A stretch of DNA of 50,028 nucleotides, from contig CAMOIK010000001.1 in NCBI GenBank assembly GCA_946615875.1, positions 1 to 50,028 of the forward strand, in the 5' to 3' direction. Made by a program: the position numbers and the translations under genes. Positions within the stretch are counted from its first letter, which is position 1. Every line of letters begins with the position of its first letter. Origin of the DNA: an uncultured Verrucomicrobiota bacterium (lineage in GTDB: Bacteria; Verrucomicrobiota; Kiritimatiellia; RFP12; UBA1067). Positions 43,057-50,028 of the stretch are shown in pieces. The notes beneath the pieces were generated by a model that ran no database searches, had not been told where the DNA came from, and worked only from the letters and a program-made list of their open reading frames with translations.

Positions 43057-44069
43057 AACCGTCACTCGAAAAGTATCTCCGCGAAGGCGGCAGCCTGGGC
43101 TCGCTCGCCTCGCGGCCGCCAAAACGCGCCGCCACGGCGCCGTTCCCCTGCGACCCGGCGGACGTGTACGACCGCCAGGTCGCGGCGCTCGCGACGCGCC
43201 TCGGGCGCATCGGCGCGCGCACCGTGACGGTGGGCGTGTCCGGCGGGCTCGACTCCGCGCTGTGCCTGCTGGCGGCGGCGGGCGCCTTCGACCGCCTAGG
43301 GCTGCCGCGCACGGGCATCCACGCGATCACCATGCCGGGCTTCGGCACCACGGCGCGGACGAAAGGCAACGCCGAGCTTCTTTGCGAGGGGCTGGGGGTG
43401 GCGCTGGAGACGATAGACATCACCCCGGCGTGCCGGCAGCATTTCAAGGACATCGGCCACGACGGCTCCACGCCCGACGTGACGTTCGAGAACGCACAGG
43501 CGAGGATGCGGACTTTGATACTGATGGACAAGGCCAACATGACCGGCGGCGTGGTCCTGGGCACGGGCGACCTCTCGGAGATCGCGCTGGGGTGGTGCAC
43601 CTACAACGGCGACCACATGTCGATGTTCGGCGTGAACTCCGGCATCCCGAAGACGGTCGTGCGCAAGGTGTGCCTCCATCTGGCCGAGAACGGAAAGACG
43701 CTCTTCTCCGACGCTTCCGCCGCCGCCGCGCTGCGCGACATCGTGGCGACGCCGGTCTCGCCGGAGCTGGTGGCGGGGCAGGTCACGGAAGAAAAGCTCG
43801 GGCCCTACGAGCTCCACGACTTCTTCATCTGGAACTTCATCGAGAACGGCCTGGACCGCCAGGAGCTCTTCGACGCCGCGCGCGCCTTTTTCCCCGGCAG
43901 GTTCGACGACGCCCTCGTCGCCTCCACCCTCGAGACTTTCCTCGTCCGGCTGGTCTCGCAGGCGTTCAAGCGAAACTGCGCGCCGGACGGCATACGCATC
44001 TTCAACTTCGACTTCTCGCCGTCCTCCTGGCACATCCCGTCGGACATGCCGAAGGACGCGCTGTTGTGA
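43053..44069 (+). CDS. nadE: NAD synthetase domain lacking the glutaminase domain
   Basis: 338 residues. It matches the C-terminal synthetase half of the long glutamine-dependent NadE: GVSGGLDSALCLL (61-73), TMPGFGTTARTKGN, TFENAQARMRTLILMD and LGTGDLSEIALGWCTYNGDH. The N-terminal nitrilase-type glutaminase domain of the long form is missing; only about 60 residues precede the PP-loop, including part of the linker. It overlaps uvrB, so upstream sequence is not simply lost within the window. It may use ammonia or a separate amidase. Confidence 0.87.
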   Translation: MKPSLEKYLREGGSLGSLASRPPKRAATAPFPCDPADVYDRQVAALATRLGRIGARTVTVGVSGGLDSALCLLAAAGAFDRLGLPRTGIHAITMPGFGTTARTKGNAELLCEGLGVALETIDITPACRQHFKDIGHDGSTPDVTFENAQARMRTLILMDKANMTGGVVLGTGDLSEIALGWCTYNGDHMSMFGVNSGIPKTVVRKVCLHLAENGKTLFSDASAAAALRDIVATPVSPELVAGQVTEEKLGPYELHDFFIWNFIENGLDRQELFDAARAFFPGRFDDALVASTLETFLVRLVSQAFKRNCAPDGIRIFNFDFSPSSWHIPSDMPKDALL

Positions 44070-44091
44070 CGCCCTGCGCGCCATCGGCAAA

Positions 44092-44102
44092 TATGGTATA
44101 AT
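44092..44102 (+). promoter_or_regulatory. Extended -10 promoter of purL
   Basis: Exact TATGGTATAAT, 27 nt before the purL ATG, with AAGGAG in the leader. Confidence 0.84.
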
Positions 44103-44129
44103 ATCCCCACCACCAAGGAGACCGAGACG

Positions 44130-47100
44130 ATGATACTGCTGACCGGAGAGAACGCTTTTTCACAATTCCGCCTTGACGCAATGCGCGACGCGATGCGCCG
44201 CGCCGTCCCCGAAGTGGACATCGAGGTGGATGCGCGCTGGGTTTACGCGCTCGACATGGCGGACGTCCCGTTCACGCCAGACGAGCTCCGCAGGGCCGCG
44301 ACGCTCCTCAACGCCGAATACAAGGAGTCCGACTCCGCCGCGCGCGACGACTTCGCCTTCGACGGCGACGGCGACGACGAGATGCGGGACCGCCGCTCCA
44401 ACGGCGCTCCCGGCGGCGCCAAGGCGGCCGGCGACGGCACGGCGCGGTTCTACGTGACCCCGCGCAAGGGCACGATCTCCCCGTGGTCCTCAAAGGCGAC
44501 GGACATCTTCCGCAACTGCTCCCTTTCGTCCATCCGCCGCGTCGAGCGCGGCATCCTCTTCCGCCTGACGGTGCGCGGAGCGCCGGCGGCGGACGGCAGG
44601 ATAGGCTTCGCGCGCGAACAGTCGCCCACCGCCGAGCAGGTGCTGGCTTCGCACCCGGAGATACTCGCGCCGCTCTACGACAAGATGACGGAAGGGGTCT
44701 ATCGCGACATCGGCGACCTGTTCGACGAAGGCGAGCCGAGGAAAGGGCGCACCTACGACGTGCTGGCGAAGGGCGTCGAAGCCATCCGCGAGGCCAACGA
44801 GGAGATTGGCCTGGCGATCAGCGAGCAGGAGATGGAGTATCTGGCGAAGTCGTTCGCCGCCGCCGGACGCAACCCCACCGACACGGAGCTCGTCATGTTC
44901 GGGCAGGTGAACTCCGAGCACTGCCGCCACAAGATATTCGGCGCCAAGTTCGTGATAGACGGCGAGGAGATGCCCAGCTCCCTCTTCGGCATGATCAAGA
45001 ACACTCACGCCCTCAGGCCGCAGGACACGCTTTCCGCGTACAAGGACAACTCCTCGGTCGTCAAGGGCTACAAGACCAAGGTGTTTTCGATCGATCCGCG
45101 CACCGGCGCCTACGGCTTCAAGGACGAGCAGCTGGAGCAGCTCATGAAGGTGGAGACCCACAACCACCCCACCGCCATATCTCCGTATCCGGGCGCGGCG
45201 ACGGGCGTCGGCGGCGAGATACGCGACGAAGCCGCCACGGGCACGGGTTCGCGCACCGTCGCCGGCATATGCGGCTTCATGGTCTCCAACCTCCGCATCC
45301 CCGGCTTCCCGCAGCCGTGGGAGAGGCTATACGCCGACTTCCCCTCGCGACTTGCCACGCCCCTCCAGATCATGACCGAGGGGCCGATCGGCGGCGCGGC
45401 GTTCGGCAACGAATTCGGGCGGCCTCAGCTCTGCGGCTTCTTCAGGACCTACGAGGGCGAGATCGCTGGCGAGCTGCGCGGCTACCACAAGCCAATCATG
45501 CTCGCGGGCGGGATGGGCGTGATCCGCCACAGCCAGGTGCAGAAGAAGAACGTCTCGGCCGGCGCGCTGATCGTCCAGATCGGCGGCCCAGCCATGCGCA
45601 TAGGCCTGGGCGGCGGCGCGGCGTCTTCGATGATGACCGGCACCAACTCCGAGGCGCTGGACTTCAACTCCGTGCAGCGCGGCAACGCCGAGATGCAGCG
45701 CCGCTGCCAGGGCGTGATCGACGCCTGCGCGTGGCTCGGCCCCAAGAACCCCATAATCTCCATCCACGACATCGGCGCGGGCGGGCTTTCCAACGGCTGC
45801 CCCGAGCTGGTCGAGGCCACGGGCGGGCGCTTCCAGCTGCGCGAAGTGCACAACGAGGAAAAGTCGATGAGCCCGATGGAGATCTGGTGCTGCGAAGCGC
45901 AGGAGCGCTACGTGCTCGCGCTCAGGCCCGAGGCGGGCGAGTTCTTCGAGCGCCTTTGCAAACGCGAACGCTGCCCGGTCGCGTTCATCGGCATCGCGAC
46001 GGGCGACGGCAGGCTCGTCCTGGAAGACTCCTATTTCGGCGACAAGCCCATCGACATGGACATCAAGGTGCTGCTCGGCAAGCCGCCGCGCATGGTGCGC
46101 GACGTCCGCAGGGTCAAGAAGGAGCACAAGCCGCTGAACATGAACGGCGTGAGGCCGTTCGACGCCTTCATGCGCGTGCTGCGCCTGCCGGCCGTGGCCG
46201 ACAAGACCTTCCTCGTGGCGATCACCGACCGCACGGTCACCGGCCGCGTCGCCCGCGACCAGATGGTCGGCAGATACCAGCTTCCCGCCGCGGACTGCGC
46301 CGTCGCCACGATGGGCTACGCCACCTACAACGGCCAGGCGATGGCCACGGGCGAGCGCACGCCCGTCGCAATGCTCGACGGGCCGGCCTCCGGCCGTCTG
46401 GCGGTGGCCGAGGCCATTACCAACCTCGCCGCGGCGGACGTGGGGGACATCTCCAACATACGCCTCTCCGCAAACTGGATGGCGCCGTGCGGCGACGACG
46501 GAGAGGACGCCATCCTCTACGACACGGTGGAGGAGGTCGGCATGCGCTTCTGCCCGGCGCTCGGCGTATCCATCCCCGTCGGCAAGGACTCCTGCTCCAT
46601 GCACACGGTGTGGCAGGATTCGAAGGGGGCGAAGCGCAAGCAGGTGGCTCCGCTTTCCCTCGTGGTCTCCTCGTTCGCCCCGGTGGACGACGTGCGCCTT
46701 ACGCTGACGCCCGACCTGAAGCCCGACCCGGAAGGGGAGGCCAGCTTCCTCGTTTACGTCGATGCGGGCGACGGTTCGCATCCGCTGGGCGCAACCGCGC
46801 TCGCGCAGGTCTATTCCCAGCTGGGCGACAGCCACGCCGACTGCGACGCGCAGAGGCTCAAGGATTTCTTCGCGGCCACGCAGCGCATAGTCCGCAAAGG
46901 TCTGGCCTTGGCCTATCACGACAGGTCCGACGGAGGCCTGGCGGTCACGCTCGCCGAGATGGCCGTGACTGGAGGGCGCGGCATCGTGGCCCGCCTCCCT
47001 GACGGCGACGCCCTGTGCCAACTCTTCAACGAGCAGCCCGGCGCCGTGCTGCAGGTGAGCGAGTCGAACGTCCGCAAGGTGCTGCGCCTCTACCACGCCG

Positions 47101-48206
47101 CCAACCTGGACGCGACCGTCATAGGCGCCGTCTCGCGCTCTTCGCGGACGTTCAACGTTTTCGTGGGCGAGCGCGAGTGCATCCGCACCGACATCACCAC
47201 CGTGCGCCGCGTGTGGAGCGAGACTACCTACAGGATGCAGGCGCTGCGCGACAACCCCGCGACCGCCCGCGAGGAATACGACAACGCCCTGGACGAGTTC
47301 GACCCCGGCTTGACCTTCCGTCTCACGTACGACCCGGATGAAGGGCGCGCGCCGGTCGTCGCCGACGGCGAGGCCGCCGGCGGCGGGAAGGTCGAGCAGA
47401 TGTCTCTCTTCGACGACGCCTCCGCGCAGCGGCGCAAGGCGCCGAAGGTCGCGATCCTTCGCGAGCAGGGCGTGAACGGCCACATCGAGATGGCGGCGGC
47501 TTTCGCGCTGGCGGGCTTCGAGTGCGTCGATGTCCACATGAGCGATCTCATCGCGGGACGCACCGGGCTGGGCGGTTTCTCCGGGCTTGTCGCCTGCGGC
47601 GGCTTCAGCTACGGCGACGTGCTGGGGGCGGGTTCGGGATGGGCGCGCTCCATACTCTACAACGACCGCCTGAAGGCCATGTTCGCGGAGTTCTTCGCCA
47701 GGCCGGGGACGTTCTCGCTCGGCGTGTGCAACGGTTGCCAGATGCTTTCGCAGCTCAAGGAGATAATACCGGGGGCGGAAGGCTGGCCGAAGTTCGTGCG
47801 CAACATATCCGAACAGTTCGAGGCGCGGTATTCCTGCGTGGAGATAGAGCCGTCGCCATCGATCTTCTTCAAGGGCATGGAAGGCTCGCGCCTGCCGATC
47901 GCCGTCGCGCACGGCGAAGGACGCGTATGGACGGAAGGCTGGGCGCCGTCCATCTGCGCCGCGCACTTCGTCGATGGCAGGGGCAACGCCACCACGCGCT
48001 ATCCATTCAACCCGAACGGCTCGCTCGGCGGACAGACCGCTTTCACCACGACCGACGGGCGCGCCACGATAATGATGCCGCATCCGGAGCGCGGCTTCCG
48101 CTCCTGCCAGCTCTCCTACAATCCGGGAGTGTTCAAGGGGGAGGCCGGCCCGTGGCTGCGGATGTTCCAGAACGCATACGCTTTCGCCACTGCGCGGAAA
48201 CCATAA
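44130..48206 (+). CDS. purL: Phosphoribosylformylglycinamidine synthase (large, single-chain)
   Basis: 1358 residues, the long PurL with its own glutaminase domain. FGQVNSEHCRHKIF and the ATP-binding synthetase motifs follow an N-terminal PurS-like domain; the C-terminal GATase has Cys in GVCNGCQM and His/Glu in MMPHPERGF. Residues about 65-105 form a charged, Gly-rich insertion (FDGDGDDEMRDRRSNGAPGG). Fourth step of purine synthesis. ATG 44130 has AAGGAG upstream. Confidence 0.97.
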   Translation: MILLTGENAFSQFRLDAMRDAMRRAVPEVDIEVDARWVYALDMADVPFTPDELRRAATLLNAEYKESDSAARDDFAFDGDGDDEMRDRRSNGAPGGAKAAGDGTARFYVTPRKGTISPWSSKATDIFRNCSLSSIRRVERGILFRLTVRGAPAADGRIGFAREQSPTAEQVLASHPEILAPLYDKMTEGVYRDIGDLFDEGEPRKGRTYDVLAKGVEAIREANEEIGLAISEQEMEYLAKSFAAAGRNPTDTELVMFGQVNSEHCRHKIFGAKFVIDGEEMPSSLFGMIKNTHALRPQDTLSAYKDNSSVVKGYKTKVFSIDPRTGAYGFKDEQLEQLMKVETHNHPTAISPYPGAATGVGGEIRDEAATGTGSRTVAGICGFMVSNLRIPGFPQPWERLYADFPSRLATPLQIMTEGPIGGAAFGNEFGRPQLCGFFRTYEGEIAGELRGYHKPIMLAGGMGVIRHSQVQKKNVSAGALIVQIGGPAMRIGLGGGAASSMMTGTNSEALDFNSVQRGNAEMQRRCQGVIDACAWLGPKNPIISIHDIGAGGLSNGCPELVEATGGRFQLREVHNEEKSMSPMEIWCCEAQERYVLALRPEAGEFFERLCKRERCPVAFIGIATGDGRLVLEDSYFGDKPIDMDIKVLLGKPPRMVRDVRRVKKEHKPLNMNGVRPFDAFMRVLRLPAVADKTFLVAITDRTVTGRVARDQMVGRYQLPAADCAVATMGYATYNGQAMATGERTPVAMLDGPASGRLAVAEAITNLAAADVGDISNIRLSANWMAPCGDDGEDAILYDTVEEVGMRFCPALGVSIPVGKDSCSMHTVWQDSKGAKRKQVAPLSLVVSSFAPVDDVRLTLTPDLKPDPEGEASFLVYVDAGDGSHPLGATALAQVYSQLGDSHADCDAQRLKDFFAATQRIVRKGLALAYHDRSDGGLAVTLAEMAVTGGRGIVARLPDGDALCQLFNEQPGAVLQVSESNVRKVLRLYHAANLDATVIGAVSRSSRTFNVFVGERECIRTDITTVRRVWSETTYRMQALRDNPATAREEYDNALDEFDPGLTFRLTYDPDEGRAPVVADGEAAGGGKVEQMSLFDDASAQRRKAPKVAILREQGVNGHIEMAAAFALAGFECVDVHMSDLIAGRTGLGGFSGLVACGGFSYGDVLGAGSGWARSILYNDRLKAMFAEFFARPGTFSLGVCNGCQMLSQLKEIIPGAEGWPKFVRNISEQFEARYSCVEIEPSPSIFFKGMEGSRLPIAVAHGEGRVWTEGWAPSICAAHFVDGRGNATTRYPFNPNGSLGGQTAFTTTDGRATIMMPHPERGFRSCQLSYNPGVFKGEAGPWLRMFQNAYAFATARKP

Positions 48207-48245
48207 ACTCCATAAACCGAAAAACAAGTGAAAGGAATGATGACC

Positions 48246-49712
48246 ATGAGCAGACTGATGATGGCGTGTGTGTCCGCGCTTTGCCTGTCGTCCGGCGCGA
48301 CTGCGATCGCGCAGACGACCGGGGACTATCCCTCCGAGAGGCAATACCAGATGGTGGACGGAATAAGGTGGTCCTACGTCGTCGATGGCGGATCGGCCAC
48401 GGTGTTCGGTTCTTCCTGGCTGGAATACGACGACGAGGAAGGCCAGGACACCATGGAATACGAGCCTGCGATACCCGCAAACACCCGCGGCGCGATAGCG
48501 GTGCCCTCTGTGCTCGGCGGATACGGTGTGACTGCCATCGGCGACGGTGCGTTCACGGAATGCGAGTATCTGACGTCGGTGACGGTGCCGTCCGGCGTGA
48601 CGCGCATCGGCGAGGATGCGTTTTCCGACTGCGAGCGCCTGACTTCCGTCTCGCTGCCGGAGGGCGTCGTCGAGATTGGCGGCGATGCGTTTGACGGGTG
48701 CGAGTCGCTTTCGTCAATTTCAATCCCAGGCACTGTGACAAGCATCGGCCGCAATGCGTTCGCCGACTGCGGGAATTTGCGCTCCATCTACATCCCGCCG
48801 AGCGTGAAGACGATCGGCTACCACGCATTCGCCCGCTGCACGAAGCTCTCCAGCATAAAGGTGCCGGCGGCGCTTGCCTCGGCAGTCGAAAGCGCGGACG
48901 CGTTCTACCGCTGCCGCGCCAGCATCGAATACTACGGCGGCTCCTCTTCGCCAAGTGCGCCGACGTCCAGCTATAAAAAGGCGCAGACGCTGACCGGCGT
49001 GGCGTGGCTCGACGACGGGCCGGCCGTTCTGTCGATCAAGGTGGGCAAGATGAACAAGAAAGGCTACGTCTCCGTCGGCGGCTATGCAATGGGCGTGAAC
49101 GGCAAGAAGCTCTCCGTGAAATCCGCCAAGCTCAAGGTGGACGAGGATGGACAGCTGCAAGGCTCGTTGATGGCAAGGGACGGCTCGTCGATCGACATCG
49201 TCATCGACGGAGACGAGATGCATGGCGTCTGGAAAGGCGGGGAGTTCAGCAGCGGCGGCGACACGGTCGGCGGGCTCTTCGAAAACGATAGGTCGCTCAC
49301 GTTCTACTTCGAAAACGACCTCGAAGAGGAGGATTTGCCCGACGGAACGATCATGTCTCTCCTGCCGGAAGGCGAGGATGTCTATGTGAAAAACGGAAAG
49401 CCTGCGACGTACAAGGCTGCGAGCGTCAAGTGGGCCAGGCCGAAACCAGACATGGCGCTGGAAATCTACGACGAGACGTCGGGCAAGGGACTTGTCGTGG
49501 ACACGTCGAAGGACAGGACGAACCTTTCCGCCTTGAAGTTCACCTACGCGCCAAAGACGGGCCTTCTCAAGGGAAGCTTCAAGATCTATGCGATACAGAA
49601 TGGAAAGCTGAAAAAGCTCACGTCCAAGATCGCCGGAATCGTGGTGAACGGCACTGGGTTCGGATTTGCCACGATTGCGGGGAGATCCTCTCAGCCGGTT
49701 CAGCTTGATTGA
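48246..49712 (+). CDS. Secreted BspA-type leucine-rich-repeat protein
   Basis: 488 residues from ATG 48246, which has AAAGGA 9 nt upstream; starts at 48228 (GTG), 48237 and 48240 are also possible. Signal peptide ends near ATAIAQ. About 90-225 are five BspA (LRR_5) repeats of the form CxxLTSVTVPSGVTRIGEDAF. From about 240 to the end is a distinct beta-rich region ending LKKLTSKIAGIVVNGTGF, of the kind that recurs at the C-termini of large secreted proteins in this phylum (recalled, not checked). Surface attachment or matrix role is likely. It follows purL by 39 nt with no promoter of the common type. Confidence 0.82.
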   Translation: MSRLMMACVSALCLSSGATAIAQTTGDYPSERQYQMVDGIRWSYVVDGGSATVFGSSWLEYDDEEGQDTMEYEPAIPANTRGAIAVPSVLGGYGVTAIGDGAFTECEYLTSVTVPSGVTRIGEDAFSDCERLTSVSLPEGVVEIGGDAFDGCESLSSISIPGTVTSIGRNAFADCGNLRSIYIPPSVKTIGYHAFARCTKLSSIKVPAALASAVESADAFYRCRASIEYYGGSSSPSAPTSSYKKAQTLTGVAWLDDGPAVLSIKVGKMNKKGYVSVGGYAMGVNGKKLSVKSAKLKVDEDGQLQGSLMARDGSSIDIVIDGDEMHGVWKGGEFSSGGDTVGGLFENDRSLTFYFENDLEEEDLPDGTIMSLLPEGEDVYVKNGKPATYKAASVKWARPKPDMALEIYDETSGKGLVVDTSKDRTNLSALKFTYAPKTGLLKGSFKIYAIQNGKLKKLTSKIAGIVVNGTGFGFATIAGRSSQPVQLD

Positions 49713-49769
49713 GCCTTGCCTGCAATCCATAAAACGCGGCAGAGCGGCCGAAAGCCGCAGCCCGACCGC

Positions 49770-49795
49770 AGATCCCCGCGCCTTTGCGGGGATCT
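49770..49795 (+). terminator. Hairpin downstream of the BspA-like gene
   Basis: AGATCCCCGC pairs perfectly with GCGGGGATCT around the loop GCCTTT. A short T-containing tail (GTTCTAATTTG) follows. A smaller stem, GCGGC/GCCGC at 49744-49758, precedes it. Confidence 0.7.
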
Positions 49796-50028
49796 GTTCT
49801 AATTTGCCACTAATTCGCCAAAAAGCGAAAATGCCCTGGAGTTTACCCATTTTTTTGAGCGTGGAAATGCGCCGCACCCGCATGGATAAAGGCAGAAGTG
49901 CGTTTCGGGATGTGGTTTTCGGCGTTTCGCGTCCGAAACGGCTATCCGTCGTCGGTGTCGAAGAGTTCTGCGAAGCCCGGCAGGAGCTGGATCGCCGGGA
50001 CCTCTGGAGCTTTGGTGCTGGTCTAAAA
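49796..50028. other. Right-end sequence without a supported gene
   Basis: No promoter of the common type or credible start codon with a following frame was found. On the minus strand a 25-codon stop-to-stop stretch near the right edge reads TSTKAPEVPAIQLLPGFAEL, but an in-frame TAG closes it on both sides. Confidence 0.5.

Noticed and set aside
41008..43122. 704-codon open frame antisense to uvrB, and similar long antisense frames elsewhere (for example opposite purL)
   Set aside because: Long antisense frames are expected in GC-rich genes; their products are His/Arg/Ala-rich with no family motif.
49935..50026. C-terminus of a minus-strand gene at the right edge
   Set aside because: A plausible-looking 25-residue stretch exists, but an in-frame TAG lies at the window edge, so no gene can enter from the right in that frame.

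Overview
The window is GC-rich, densely packed chromosomal DNA from a Gram-negative bacterium. It carries lipid A acyltransferase, Kdo transferase, an outer-membrane efflux lipoprotein and several lipoproteins. The mix of housekeeping genes with a BspA-type leucine-rich-repeat secreted protein, a GHL10-like glycosidase, a gingipain-like protein, an LA_2272-like surface-repeat protein and DUF445 suggests the PVC group, most likely Kiritimatiellota. That placement is inference from gene content and was not tested by phylogeny. Nothing points to a prophage or plasmid, and I saw no rRNA, tRNA, IS element or CRISPR array.

Layout. 1-5651 (+): 3' end of purF, a GT4 glycosyltransferase, a TrmD-TadA fusion, a GHL10-like secreted protein and a gingipain-like secreted protein. 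5652-5963: a 22-bp-period palindromic repeat array, then a promoter. 5964-9191 (+): hisD, lpxL-like, mnmA. 9258-10986 (-): serine hydrolase and folK. 11143-15858 (+): yraN, then a Phe/Leu-rich leader ORF with competing hairpins followed by pheA-leuA-leuC. 15887-18424 (-): a Phd antitoxin, PIN toxin and DUF445 membrane protein overlapping by ATGA, and a thioredoxin-like secreted protein. 18425-18872: a seven-unit CATATAT array. 18873-24219 (+): a five-gene coupled envelope operon (NeuD-like acyltransferase, WaaA with an extra C-terminal TPR region, lipoprotein, ketosynthase, dehydratase). 24226-36391 (-): AEC transporter and guaA; an M28 peptidase and parB; an LA_2272-like protein; infC-psd-pssA; and a six-gene run pgm-TPR-cvpA-ECF sigma-putative anti-sigma-comF. 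36586-38643 (+): nusB-ribD-ribE. 38644-38945: a second CATATAT array. 38946-49712 (+): efflux lipoprotein, coaD, uvrB, a synthetase-only nadE, purL and a BspA-like protein.

Two themes cut across the window. First, transcription appears to start at one highly conserved extended -10 element, TATGGTATAAT. It is exact eight times and near-exact several more, is always correctly oriented, and has no visible -35 box. At hisD, folK, guaA, the thioredoxin-like gene and the antitoxin it lies 6-10 nt from the start codon, so these mRNAs should be leaderless or nearly so. Second, three intergenic regions carry arrays of roughly 10-12-bp palindromic cores on a 22-23-bp grid. Each lies about 90-190 bp upstream of such a promoter. 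Two of the arrays belong to the same family, lie in opposite orientation and share an 11-bp boundary motif.

The strongest leads are the CATATAT and GTTGGAAC arrays, the leader peptide rich in exactly the two amino acids made by the operon behind it, the TrmD-TadA and WaaA-TPR fusions, the Phd-PIN-DUF445 operon, and an ATC start codon for infC.
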